DNA of 64,000 nucleotides from Anthostomella pinea (lineage: Eukaryota; Ascomycota; Sordariomycetes; Xylariales; Xylariaceae), in the NCBI GenBank assembly GCA_963556695.1, contig CAUWAG010000018.1:4464001-4528000 (forward strand). Direction: 5' to 3'. A model generated the notes under the pieces. The model worked only from the letters and a program-made list of their open reading frames with translations. It was not told the origin of the DNA and did no database searches. The position numbers and the translations under genes were made by a program. Of this stretch, positions 44,984-56,399 are shown piece after piece. The first letter of the stretch is position 1; every line of letters begins with the position of its first letter.

Positions 44984-46047
44984 ATTGTATCACGTGGCTG
45001 TCGACCGAGTCCCTTCTGAGAGCTCAAGCTTGATGTGGGAGACAGATGTAGAGTGCAATGAGTGGCACACCTCGAAATGAAGAAGTATCGATTTGGCTTC
45101 GGATCGTTTAGGCTTGTCAGTTGAAACCTTTGTCTTTTACTTTATACGTCCCGACTCCCGAGTCTGTGAGCTCGAGTACTCAGGCTGTCTGACCACGTCA
45201 CTTCTCTTGGGTTGCACCCTTCCGACGTAGCTGAGGAGCTTCCGGGACAAGCGTCGACGAAACGACGTGTATTGAACCATAGAAAGCACGGTACAGGTTG
45301 CGGAACATCGCCGCACAAGAAGGATCGGAGTGTCGACTGTTGGTTGGAGGCTGTTGGTTGTTCTGCAGCAGATCAGCCTCAGCCGGGTCAGCCCAAGTGA
45401 AACTCCAACGTCCGATTCCTTCCGATCGCTATGAATTTGCATCATCTCTGCGAGCCGTACAGGATTCGCACCCTTGATGTACTACACAGCCAGGCCATAG
45501 AGAGAAGATCACTCTCAAGGACTGAGATGTTGGCTCCAAAAAATATCCTTCGTTTGGTTCAGGGGCAAAGGGGGGGACGAAAGATCAACTCGCAGGATCA
45601 ACAGAAACAACGGATGCAGGTGGGTGACGTCGTAGCTGATGGAAAGAAGAGCAGAATCAGTGCATGGCCTATTCTTGTCTCATGCGATTGGGAGGAAAAC
45701 TGGTGTTCTCGATGATCTTATCCATGCTCAAGCAGGTCAGCACGTCACAAGAGCTCGCTGAGCGGGAGACTGTGCCGTGTAGCTCTGCGTCATCAATTGT
45801 ATTTTAAACAACCATAATCTATAGAGTGGCAGGCTCTGAGGCGTCTCTCGTCCCAGCAGCTCTGTTGAGCTCAAGTATATGTTCTCCGTGTGTCTCCTGT
45901 CTTCAGCGCGATGTAAGTCGAAGACGAACCCAGCCTCCAATTCACATCTGCTGTGAGCATCAGTTCTACCCCGTCAGTGTTACTTCCAAAGATATTTTCA
46001 GCTGTCTACCCGATTCATAGCCTTGGCTTTCTATATCGTTTGAGATC
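44984..46047. other. Intergenic; divergent promoter region
   Basis: It lies between two genes for secreted proteins that point away from each other. Short frames only, no family features. Confidence 0.4.
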
Positions 46048-47298
46048 ATGTCCTTGATGTTGATGTTCACGTCCTCAGTTGCGCGGCTGGCATGTCTCGC
46101 CTTATTGCTTGGTGTTCTCACTCCACCCGTCCGTGGGAATATCCATAGTGTATTCAATATCAAATCGGGAACAACTGACGGAGGCTGTGATGGAACGAAT
46201 ATCGATGCTTGGTTCTCCGACGCGCAGACACTTGCAGCTTCTGCAGCTGCTGGTGCAGCGGCCACAGACCCAGACAGTCGAAAATACATCGAAACATTCT
46301 TCAGTATTGGCCCGAACGATGACCCGAAGCAGGCAGGTGGTATGCCTCTTCACCACGCCCTTGCTACCGTTCCAATACTAAGCTGTACACGTTCTTAGAT
46401 CCGATTCGACTAGTTCAACAGGTCCTTGGCGGCACAACGCCTCCTGGTGGCAAACCCTGGCTCTTCTGCAGCAGCGACTGGTTGAAACGTCAGTGAACAT
46501 ACCCCTCTGGAGACTTGTACACAACTTCTAGTTTAACATCATATGATATCAGAGAAGAAATGGACAGATGTGGCGATTAATGCGAGGACAGGTAATCCTT
46601 ACGCCAATAGGAGGACAATCCAGCAAGTACTGGTGAAGCCAAAAGGAGAAGGTGAGTGTCTCCGGTTGACGGTGTATGATGCGTAGGTACAGAACCCCAG
46701 GCTAAACCTCCACATAGTACCTTTCTGGTCAGAGGACCTTGTGGAATATGTGACAGGCCAACCTGGCGACTGGTGCTCGAAACCAGGTAACTCGGCGGCT
46801 ACTCAAGATCAGACCTTACCCAGTACCATCACGCTCTGCGTCAACAACCTCCCAGGCCATGAGGGAGCAACACTGGCAACTATTCCTCTGGATCCGGGAG
46901 ATGGAGTCTCTATTTCAACTTTACAAGTCCAATCGCTGAATTTGTTCCACGAAATGTTTCATCTTGCACTCGGTACACAGGCCACTAATCCCGAGACATG
47001 TAAGTGACCACAACCTGGATCTTCCAAGTCATCTGATCTAACTCGATTTTTAGACGATCTACTAGACATCACCAGCCATCCGACGCCCGTTGCCGTCAAA
47101 AACCCGGAGTCTTTCACGATATATGCTCTCGCATATCACTTGGGGCAGATAACACAGTACACTTTCGCAAATACAGACTCGGTGAGAAAGCCACCACCAG
47201 CGGTTCCCAAGCGAGCCGAATCCGTACTGGACAAAGACTTCTTGGCTAGGTTTCAAGCAGACAAGGAACGATTGCCATCCAATGTGTGGCTGGCGTAG
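46048..47298 (+). CDS. Secreted zinc metallopeptidase-like protein (HExxH)
   Basis: Five exons (46048-46339, 46399-46488, 46553-46651, 46718-46999, 47054-47298) encode 335 residues. All four introns are 54-66 bp with good donors (GTATGC, GTCAGT, GTGAGT, GTAAGT). The signal peptide is MSLMLMFTSSVARLACLALL followed by a likely cut after VRG. The zinc-binding helix NLFHEMFHLALG at about residues 235-246 has the HExxH signature of zincin proteases. The region around it (IDAWFSDAQTL at the start, YDLLDITS and YALAYHLGQITQYTF at the end) matches a fungal group of putative extracellular peptidases. The family may relate to M35 or lysine-specific endopeptidases, but the third zinc ligand could not be assigned. 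The start was chosen for the signal peptide. Confidence 0.75.
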
Positions 47299-47407
47299 AA
47301 GGACTGACCTGGGCGGCGTTTTCAATGTCTGGTGTATGTTTCACGAGGGCGCGACAGTTGCGAACGCTGCGTTAGAAAGATTGGAGATCGGGACCATAGT
47401 CCATTCT

Positions 47408-48124
47408 TTAGGCTCCTACCATACGAGGCACTTTCTGGAAATCAACGTGAATGTCCTCCCACGCTAATGCCCCCAGGTCCTCCAATTCCCCCTCGAAGGC
47501 TTCCAACGCTAGCGGCTGATAATCCTCTTCAGACTTAGGCATTCGCCTCCCCGTAGCCTTGAACTTCTTCTCACTCTCCTCGTCCTTCCAGTTGTGTACC
47601 CAGATGCAAGCGACTGTCTTCCTTTCGTTCCATGTTTGCTCGGCGTCCACCCACCCCTTGGTGGGCACACACCTGTAAGGACACATGTGAGCAAAGTCTC
47701 CGCCGATCCCGTGTCCCGCTGTAGTAACAAGGCCTTTGAGACTGCGTACGGCGTCGCGAGTTGCAGGCAGGGTAGTGTTCGGGAAATAGACGGTGCGGAA
47801 TTCGGTGTTTACTCCGAAGTGGTGCCAGTAAAGCATGTTGCCGAAGTCGAGAACTTGCGTCGTAGGTTCGTCAGGAGATTCCGCTTTGAGGCGCACGCGT
47901 AAAGAGTCGTGTTGGGCTGACTCCATGAATCGCTTGTAGTCGGCTTCCGTAGGCCATATTACAACGAGCATGTATTCGCCTGGCGATTCGGCAATGCGGC
48001 CGTATCGGGCATCTTGGATTTCAATGTTACTCGCAAAGAGTGGCGCGAATATAGATGGATCAAGAGCTCCGGACGTTGGGCCCTTGAACTTGGTCCAAGT
48101 AGAAATGAATGGCCTGCTACTCAT
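47408..48124 (-). CDS. ABM-like (dimeric alpha/beta barrel) hypothetical protein
   Basis: A single uninterrupted frame of 238 residues. Two similar halves appear: SRPFISTWTKFKGP with MLVVIWPTEADYKRFMESAQH, and a later half with ACIWVHNWKDEESEKKFKAT. The pattern of a strand, then W followed by a helix with F/Y, is typical of the antibiotic-biosynthesis-monooxygenase-like fold. Such fungal proteins are usually cytosolic and uncharacterised. The gene converges with the metallopeptidase gene, with 109 bp between their stops. No introns and no lesions. Confidence 0.65.
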   Translation of the reverse strand: MSSRPFISTWTKFKGPTSGALDPSIFAPLFASNIEIQDARYGRIAESPGEYMLVVIWPTEADYKRFMESAQHDSLRVRLKAESPDEPTTQVLDFGNMLYWHHFGVNTEFRTVYFPNTTLPATRDAVRSLKGLVTTAGHGIGGDFAHMCPYRCVPTKGWVDAEQTWNERKTVACIWVHNWKDEESEKKFKATGRRMPKSEEDYQPLALEAFEGELEDLGALAWEDIHVDFQKVPRMVGA

Positions 48125-48409
48125 CTTGGTCTTCGAGATGGTGTGAGCTGAATGGTGCAGGTGGACGGCATGGGATACGAAATCCTGGCAGGGGCCAGTG
48201 CTCTATTTTATACGGTGACCAACCAATCTTGATCACACAAAACCAACCTACCAATCAACAAATGATCCATTTGCTTCGCCACTTTTCAAACGTGCGCCCA
48301 ACACCCGGTGGAAGCACGTCATCACTCAACTCGTACAGCTTGCGCAGCTTCGTGAGGTAACCCAGTCAATTGCACACAAGTATTTATTTTCAGACAAGCT
48401 TGATCGTAT

Positions 48410-49370
48410 TCAACTGGCCTTGGCCACTGAGCGCCTCTCCTTCATCAATCCATACACATAGCAAGCCAAGCCGAATCTCCCCTTCTCGGTACCTAACCGC
48501 CGTCTCCAAGCCATAGCATTCATAGCCCATGACAACGCCTCGCCCTGCGTCTTCGTGAACTCATAAATCGACTTCTGCCACCAAGATGGCCGAGAGCCCC
48601 CCAAAAGCTTCTCAAGTGAGTAGCCTCAGAGAAGCAAGCCCCTATTGCGGCCCATGACCTCCTTGAGGCCGAAGCCGTTGGTATAGACCCCGGCCACGTC
48701 CCCGAACCAGACGGTCGGGTTTAGGAGCCATGAGTCCTCGTCCGGGGCTTGCGTGCCGCCCTCCGCCGGGGTGTTCCCCACGATGGTCTTCCAGAGGGCG
48801 GCCCTGGCATTATGTGCACGGTGGCGCCTTTCACTGCCTTCCGACATCAGCTCGGCCGAAAAGTCCTGGTACATCTGTAAAGATGACAATATATAGTCGG
48901 GTACGATTTAACCCTTGTCCGCCACCGCCCTCATGCCCAGAAACCACAGACGCGATCTTTCTCCTCCGTGTGCTCGACTTTTGACACCAAGAGAAGTGGC
49001 TGCAGCGCATCATCCGCATCTAGAGGCGAATCGGTCCGCCTCTGGCCCCGCTGGATGCTCATCATCACCATGCGCAGTTTCCACATCCGCTCGGATAACC
49101 ATTCTCGCTCCACCACAGACCTGTCCCTCGCAAATTCAAATGACCACGACTTCAGCAGCCGTGGCCGTACTCTGCCGAATTTCTCGCGCCCGAACTGGCC
49201 CTCGTCGGCGGCGATGAACGACATGGCCTCGCGGAGCTCATTGCACGATATGCAGACGTTTCCATAGACCACCTGTGCTTCGGGTCGCGCCATGGCATCC
49301 TCCTGCAGGATCCACACCCTCTTCCAGTACCTTAGGACTGGAAAGCAATTTGGGCTTTGTATACCTCTTT
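48410..49370 (-). pseudogene. HET-domain gene relic
   Basis: Reading on the minus strand, the HET-family block YWKRVWILQEDAM appears near 49350, then LLLVSKVEHTEEKDRVCGF near 48950, a frameshift, IVPDYILSSLQMYQDFSAEL near 48880, LWKTIVGN near 48790 and a late block MAWRRRLGTEKGRFGL near 48480. This is the order expected after the first part of the domain. The first part (LSYCW, CINQ) is missing; the solo LTR at 49443 lies just upstream of the break. Several stops and frame changes confirm decay. This is a different HET gene from the one at 6-1724. Confidence 0.65.
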
Positions 49371-49442
49371 CCGAAGTGGACTCGGATAAATACGTGGTGC
49401 AGACGACGAACGGAGACGCGCGTCGATCTTGGTCGTCTCCGG

Positions 49443-49571
49443 TGTCACATACGTGGCCAATATAAGGCCACGTATCCTTTCCTTTAGTATCTTGGATATA
49501 TATAGGGCCACTCTGGCCGCTCCAGAGTAGCTGGAATTCCTCTCCTTAATAGAACACTTTGAAATCTAACA
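49443..49571 (+). repeat. Solo LTR, family C (129 bp)
   Basis: It runs from TGTCACATACG to AATCTAACA and contains a TATATATA element. Its last 45 bases before the terminal few are identical to 14823-14867. Flanks do not show a clear 5-bp duplication (TCCGG left, CCTAT right), so the borders may have been altered. Confidence 0.6.
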
Positions 49572-49664
49572 CCTATCCACACACCATCACCACCACATTC
49601 ACTGCTCAATTGCGAAGGCATCACGAGGCCGAAAATTATAACAAAATATTTATTTGATAGCGGT

Positions 49665-50771
49665 TTAGTAGTGGTCGTACCAGCCGCGCGCCCGGATCAC
49701 TGCGGCAATCCGATTGGGGAGAGATCTGATGAGCTTCTTCGGGAGGTCAGGATCCAACTCCGACCACGCGGCTTGGATTATCTTTTTAGCCCATGCCTGG
49801 TGAGCGATATTGTCCTTTAGGTCTTAAAAGCGAGGCTCTATTCCCCTTATCTTATTCTTTAGAGCTGCCCAAACGTGCTCGATGGGGTTCAAATCGGGGC
49901 TGTGAGGAGGCCAGTCGATAGTCCAGATCCCGTGCTCCTCTAATCACTCTGGCAAGTCTCTTTTGACATGCATAGGAGCATTATCTTGCTGAAAAGGGTC
50001 CCTTATCTTATAAAACGGAAGAAAACCTTCCTTCAGGACCTGTTGATAGCGCCTAACAGAGACTCCTCCGCGTGATGAATCTGGATCTCCTTCGCAGAAG
50101 ACCAGCTTGCCTAGGCCATCTTTGTCGTCACGTAACCATATTAAACCCCAAATTATTATCGAAATACAAGCTCTCCCGTGGATCTGTGGGTTCATGAGAT
50201 CCTTGCGGTACCGTTCATTGGAGAAGCGGATGACCCATTCGCCAGGTCTATCGGGATCATTCTGGATGGTGCATTCATCAGAGAAGAGGGCCATTATCAA
50301 CTCCTTTTGAGCGCGCTGTATGTGGTATTTTTGTGCCCAAGCAAGCCGTTTCATGGCGTCATCCTCTATGAGAGAGATTCGTTTCGCTGTGCGCCATTTA
50401 TTGAGGCCATGGCGGCAGAGAGCCCTCAAGATGGTCTCTGTGTGGCAGGTAATGCGTGTTTTGGCTTTGAGCGCCTCCCACGAGAGACGAGGGAACCTCC
50501 GCACCAAATCAATTAGATGGCGTTCTTGCCCATGCGAAAGAAGCCTAAGAGTTCCCTTCCTTCGTGCAGTGCGCGTGGTTTTGGTAGTATTAATACGCGA
50601 GCAAATTTTAGAGATGGTTTCGACGCGTTCCATGCCGTAGGCGCGTGCGACAACCCTACGATTGCGGCCCTCCGCGCGCGCCGTGATAATGCCTGCACGC
50701 GTCTCCGAGATAAATTCGCCGTTCGTCTGACGAGTGCTGCTCAAAACGGTACCTATTTCGTTAATACCCAT
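49665..50771 (-). mobile_element. Tc1-type DNA transposon, transposase with two stops
   Basis: One frame from ATG 50771 to TAA 49665-49667 spans 368 codons with stops at 49944-49946 (TGA) and 49824-49826 (TAA). The N-terminal helix-turn-helix region includes TRAGIITARAEGRN. The DDE catalytic residues appear as ALFSDECTIQND, FQQDNAPMH and SPDLNPIEHVWAALK. The C-terminus ends RARGWYDHY. Both stops fit C:G-to-T:A changes (TGG to TGA, CAA to TAA). Terminal inverted repeats were not found with confidence. The coding part is otherwise complete. Confidence 0.85.
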
Positions 50772-51768
50772 AGCGAATTGATTTTATTATGAATTATCGC
50801 AAGATGAGGGTGTCGCGTTGTTGTTTTGGTCAGAAGATTGAGTTGGGGCTAGCGTACGGAGACTTATGAGGGACAAGTGTATATATATCCTACACGGCTG
50901 TCCATGTGTGGGCGATAAGGGCTGAGATATAGTTTGCTATGTGGCTGGTCTATCTTATAGTTTTGCAAGAGTGGCTGGCCCAGGTATGAGTCATAAAATC
51001 CCAATACTTGTCTATTGCTGTGTTGCCACATTTCCTAGAGCCCATATGTAGGAGAGGGCGATGTATATCGCCCCAGGGATACCTCCGTGCGAGGTCGTCG
51101 TCGATTGTGGCAGAGACGGACGCTGTCCTCGACACAGAGAGACTAATGAGTTGCTCCCTCCAATCTGGACCTATGCCAGACTTGAAAATGTCTCCGATCC
51201 CGCATTTGGTTTGTAGCTCAGGCCAAGCAAAGTCACCTCCTGCGAATCGCTGGTCCGGGCCCGGGCTCGGAAGGCAGCTGAACGTGCTCAATTCTCAGTG
51301 GATGAGTGCTGTTCGAACGGCACTGGCCGTGGCGGGCTCAGTGGTGAGCAACCGTATCTGGTTACGATGGAGCGGAGTATAGAAGACAGACATTGGCACG
51401 TACACGAGTCTTTGAAGATATGTTTGAGCACGTGTTGAAGGGGTGGGATGTAGTTGGCTGAAAGGTCGGAAGGGGGCTGCATCGGTCCCCAGCAAACTCG
51501 CGAGCTGCAATGTAATGTCAGCCCCCGGCCTGCAGGAGTTACTGTCACATTGAGCTGCAGACCAGCGTAGTTGTTGACTTCTCTCAGGCGGAGTCAACTG
51601 CTTTCGTCTCCCCGAGGCATCGCTTTTCACCATACGGGGCCATAGAAAGCGTGCTCGCTCTAAGGTGGACTTGACTGTTGGGTATATTGGTGGCAGAGTG
51701 AGACACTGGAACCTTACACAGTAAACAAGTGTGCAGGACACGGTCCTATATCCAACGATGACCTCTCT
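50772..51768. other. Intergenic, no supported gene
   Basis: It contains the right flank of the Tc1 element. Two minus-strand frames (51291-50950 and 51741-51295) show no recognisable domain. The final part is the 3' flank of the MFS gene. Confidence 0.4.
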
Positions 51769-54009
51769 CTAAAGGCTCTGCTTTCCTCTTGTCTCGATGG
51801 GTAATAAGCACATAGCCACGAAGGCGGCGAGGAATAGCCCACCCGCCGCGTAGATGGGAGCCACCGGGTTGGCCTGCCCGGCATGTACAGCCACTATTGG
51901 CGCACATAGTCCTGCAACGCGATTAAGAAAAGAGGCGATCCCTGTTTCCTACAGTCAGCTTTGCACCGATTCAAAGGCGTCCGAGGGCGGCAACTCGGGA
52001 TGTACACCATCATTTCCACGACAGGCAAGGGGGAGCATAGGTAAACGTACCAGTACCGGTGCCGCGGTTTGGTGCGGGGAAGACTTCGGGGGTATATGCG
52101 TAGAGCACACCGTACATGATGTTCTGAAAGAGCGCTTCCAGACTCGAGAAGACGAGCTGCACGTCCGCATTTGTGCTTGTCGTGAAGAGGAATAAGAAAA
52201 CACCAGATATAGCCGTAGCGATCGCCATTGTACCTTTGCGACCGATGTGCTTGATCTCAACACTATACAGGCATGTGTCAGTAAGTCGGTCTCACCATCA
52301 TCATCCGTACACGACTTACGTGTAGCAGGCGAGAATACTTCCTGGGACACCGACGACACTGGTGATAACATAGTTCCGGTAGACGATGTTGGTAGAGGTG
52401 GGCGTATCGCCGCCTGAGTTACTCAGATACTGGGGTAGAAACGCATTAAAAAGGGGGTATCCCATGCCGATTGTGGTCCACATGAACCAGATCAGGACTG
52501 TCGAAAAGGCCAGTCTCCTTCCCCGGAACAGGGGCCCGATTCGGTCAGCCGAGAACCTGCTCAGGCTTCTTTTCACGATCTCCACCGTGCCAAGCTTCTC
52601 GTCCTGGACGACTTCGGAGAGCCCACCAATCTTATCCAGAACCTCCATGGTCAGCCAGGTCTCCGCGTTGTTTTTGTGCGCGATGCAGTGCACTACGGCG
52701 ACAGCCTCGGCTTGCCGGCCCCGTGAGAGCAGGAACTTGGGAGACTCGTAAAGGTGAAAGAAGAAAAAGCGGCAGATAAACATGACGAAGGTGAACGCGC
52801 CGATGGTTAGTATGAAGTACCTCCAGCCCATATTGTCCTCTCTAGAACAGCACGGTTTCTGTCCGCCTGTGAGATTGCAGGACATGGAGCCAGCACCACT
52901 GGAGGGGCAGGAGAAGTTGGGGATGAAAGCCCAAGCGACTGTGTGTGAGGTCAGCTTGCAATGTTATAGAGAGCACCCGCGCACCGGAGTACCAGCTTAC
53001 TGAGAGACGAGATCAACTGTCCCACAGGCCAGAAAACAGAAAGAAGTGTCTACATTATCCACAGTTAGCTTGGATCGCCGCTCTCCTCTGTAGCACGGCT
53101 TGCGCCACGTACCAGCAAATTCCCACTGGCAAAGGGTAAGAACTCCAGGAATAGAGCGCCATCGACTGGCAGATTTCCGCCGACACCGAGCCCAACGCAG
53201 GCGTATAGCGCGCAGGTGCCAATCCAGTTCGGACCTCCACCAGAGGCGAGCCCGAAGACGCCGGCGAGAAACAAGGTGCAATTGAACGCGAGCCTCCGGC
53301 CTACCACGTCGCTTGCCGTCCCTAGAACAACGTCAGTACTAGAAGCTGAGTGATTCCTCGAGAAATCAGGACTTCTGGTTGCAGAGCCGCATGTTTTACT
53401 CACCCCAGAACGATGCTCCAATACAGAGACCGGTGAACAAGGCAAGGGTCGTGTAGCGAACGTTGTCAGAGGAGACGCCGAACTCAGAGGCTAGCGGTGT
53501 CAAGGTGAGAGCGACTCCTTGTAGCCAAAGACTAAATGAGAGGTTATGGAGTTAGCACGCTCTCCTCAATCCGCCTCAACCGCCTCAACTACCTCTCTTC
53601 TGCGGTCGCATGTTGTCAACCTACTTGTCTGCAAGCCAGCCAAACCCACACAGCACGAACAGTTCCCATTGGTACTTGCCCATGCCTATATCCTGGATGG
53701 CCCTGTTGATGACTTTTGATTTTCTAGCCGTGTCAAATCAGAGGTCAGCACGCCGTGGTCACTTCTTGGTAACGTTGATGCAACGGTGATGGGACGGATG
53801 CAAACGGTGATATTGGTTGGCATTCACCTATCGTAAGCGCTGTCTACGCCACCAGACTGGAGGTCGCTTTCAATCTCTGCTCTGAGCATCTCAACTGTAA
53901 AGCGTCCCTCGGAGCCATCCTCATGGTGGTGATTCGCCCCTTCCAGCGGAATGACGACGCGGCTGGTGTCGAAGTTGTCATGCTTGTTGAAGGGATTGAG
54001 GAATAGCAT
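51769..54009 (-). CDS. MFS transporter (fungal sugar-porter/SV2-like group), eight exons
   Basis: Exons 54009-53828, 53723-53625, 53531-53404, 53321-53113, 53049-53001, 52938-52320, 52262-52051 and 51941-51769 join in phase to 556 residues. The introns (57-109 bp) all have GT..AG ends. The hydrophilic start (LNPFNKHDNFDTSR) is followed by IGMGKYQWELFVLCGFGWLA, the loop motif DVVGRRLAFN, GGNLPVDGALFLEFLP, FLLSRGRQAEAVAVVH in the central loop and IKHIGRKGTMAIATAISG. This matches a group of fungal MFS permeases with 12 membrane segments located in the plasma membrane. The substrate is unknown; organic acids or sugars are possible. No lesions were seen. Confidence 0.88.
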
Positions 54010-55017
54010 GATCAGGGATTCGGAGTCCGGACGGCCAGAAGGGTCGATGTGGTCGTCGCGGTGCGTACATATAAGTCTATGCTTGGAGGAGAGAGGTGTG
54101 AACGGGACTGAAGGGGCGCTGCAGTGGCTGTATGTTTCCGACGTGGAAGTTAGTAATAATTGAAGGGGAGCTGACTCGGCTTGCGCGAAAACACCAAGGC
54201 AGGCACACCTCCCGACCCCCAGACCGCCAGGATGGGGCTACAGTATAAGTCACCGCTTTGCCCCGTCTCTACCCGCGCTGACACTGTTTCAATTACGTAC
54301 CAGCTGACTGGGGACCTTCCTGCCCTGGGCGAAACCGGCTGAACCGTCAGACCGAGAAGTTTCAATCGTCTAGCCGCTGGACAGGTTCCACCCGGTGCCG
54401 TCAGAGACCCGCTTCCTCCGCCCTTAAATAGGTCCGTCGCCCGTGGCCGCCCCGCTTGTCGTCCCCGGTTTGCACCGTCTCCTCCACCCTCCCAGCAGAA
54501 TGTCAGATGATTCAGTGCCTCTTTTCATGAATCGCCTTGCTGTCCTCCGTCCAAATCTACTCAGCCAAACATGCAGCGCGAAAACCCTCGCCCAAACCGA
54601 GTCGCGACATTGGTATTTGCAACTTGATTGGTTTGCCAAGTAATGCGAGCACAGTTCCTACTGTTTGTTCAATGGCAATTCGCCTGCTCATAATTCCTCG
54701 GCAGACAAACGGCCAGCCAGGCACAAGTGGCTGCGTTTATGGTGCCACACTACCATATTCCAGTCTCCGCAGTCAGTCCATTTCTCCATGGGCCACTAGG
54801 ATGAGGTCCCCAAGAACGACTAGCCGCCCAGACTAATGTCGTGACTTAACTAGCGACATTCATTGAATGATTGAACCTCATGCCCAGTTCTCGGCGTGGC
54901 TCGATTGCGTTGACACAGCCTGCTTTATGCCTGTGGAAGTGAAGTTTTAGAACGAAGTGGAGGAACGAAACGGCACCTATTCTTTCTTTTTTACGTTAAG
55001 CCCTGCGATCTGATTGG
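54010..55017. other. Intergenic; MFS promoter and transition to AT-rich island
   Basis: The first 400 bp carry the promoter of the MFS gene. Composition turns AT-rich after about 54950. No gene seen. Confidence 0.45.
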
Positions 55018-55690
55018 TACGGAGGCTTTTAATCCCGTTCCGGCACTAGGCTTTATATGGTTAAAATGCCCGGCTCTTAGCTAGCTAGCTGGTTTTTAAA
55101 TAGTTAGCTGGCTTTTAGTTAGCTATCTAGTTTTTAATTAACTAGTTAGCTTTTAACTAGTTAGTAAGCCTTTTATCAACTAGGTGGTGTGATGGTCTGA
55201 CCTCCCATCAGGTCTGACATCCCATCTGCAGTGGTCAGTGCACTGCATCAGGTGAGCTGGCGCAATGGACGTGTGGCTCCGACTGCCACTGGATTGGGTA
55301 ATTATGGGTCGGACTGAAAGATCTTCTAGCCCTCCAGAATTGGCTGGTGGACCAGATCTTTCTTTCCTTCTTCACTGAGAGATTATTACACGTACATAAT
55401 ATAGCAGGACTTTTACGCCCACTTCACATCTGCGCTTTGTGACAGGTGGCTTTTAATAAATTATATACTTCTTAAACTTTTATATATATAAAGATAATTT
55501 AATTTAGAATAAAGGCTTTTAATTCCGCTTCATTGCTAAGTTTTATATAATTAAAAAACCCGGTTTTTAACCAGCTGTTTGGTTTTTAACTAGCTAGTTA
55601 GCTTTTATTTAGCTGGTTAGTTTTTAATAAGCTAGCTAGCTTTTAATTAGTTAGTAGGCTTTTTAGTAGTTGGCTGGCTTTTCTTAAGCT
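55018..55690 (+). repeat. Direct repeat pair of a TAGCTAG-rich unit
   Basis: Segments 55018-55187 and 55510-55690 share the order GGCTTTTAAT, CCGGT/CCGGC, TAGCTAGCTGG, GGTTTTTAA, GTTAGCTTTTA, TTAGTAAGCC or TTAGTAGGCT. Both are AT-rich and diverged by transitions. A solo LTR (55188-55444) sits at the end of the first unit. Confidence 0.7.
55188..55444 (+). repeat. Solo LTR, 257 bp, with 5-bp target duplication
   Basis: It runs from TGTGATGGTCTG to TTTGTGACA, flanked on both sides by GGTGG (55183-55187 and 55445-55449). Its composition is far less AT-rich than its surroundings, so it probably arrived after the host sequence decayed. Confidence 0.88.
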
Positions 55691-55731
55691 ACGTGCTTTT
55701 CAACTTTTTATATATGTAAAGGCGATTTTAT

Positions 55732-56399
55732 TGGAACAGGCTTGAACGATCAATCATAATACTCGAGTATTGGGTCAAGGTCATGATATTGCTGATGGTT
55801 GGATTGGAAGGTCTAGCTGGACTTGCAGGTCTGGCTAAGTGACCTCAGAATCCGGTATCTAATCTCTTATCTAACTATACATGTGGGTCCTGGTATAGAT
55901 GGTTTGCAGGATGGAATCGCATAGATCCAATAATACCAGTGTTTTTAATATAGTAAAAATATTACATTTTTATATAATAGCTTTATAATATAATTCTTTA
56001 AATCTCTAAGATAAATATACGCTCTTATATCTTTTAGCTTTCATTTTTATAATAATAATATAGTATGTTTTAATTCATTTAGTTAGTAAGTTATTATCGG
56101 GAATCCTGTATCGGTGCGGAATAAGGGTAGATTCCCTAGTTGCTTACTTGTTCTAGCTATGGGTAAGGGGGGCCTAATTTGCTATTAAATACACACTTTT
56201 GTTGGATCCATGTGATTCCACAGTCAAATTATCTATACAGAACCCACATGTATGATTAGATAAGAGATTAGATACCGGATTGTGAGGTCACTTAGCCAGA
56301 CCTGCAGGTCCAGCTAGACTTCACAATCCAACCATCAGCAACATCATGACCTTGACCCCATACTCGAGTATTATGATTGATCGTCCAAGCCTGTTCCCA
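55732..56399. mobile_element. Foldback element with about 215-bp inverted arms
   Basis: The left arm (55732 to about 55950) begins TGGAACAGGCTTG. The right arm (about 56185-56399) is its reverse complement, ending CAAGCCTGTTCCCA. Shared inner blocks include ATACTCGAGTAT, GATGGTTGGATTG, CCGGTATCTAATCTCTTATC and CATGTGGGT. The 230-bp centre is very AT-rich and has no open frame. No clear target duplication was seen. The layout fits a MITE or foldback transposon, or two inverted LTR-like copies. Confidence 0.75.

Noticed and set aside
49443..50960. Attempt to define terminal in the Tc1 element by matching TGTGTGG near 50913 with CCACACA near 49580
   Set aside because: The match is only about 12 loosely aligned bases and does not extend; borders left undefined.
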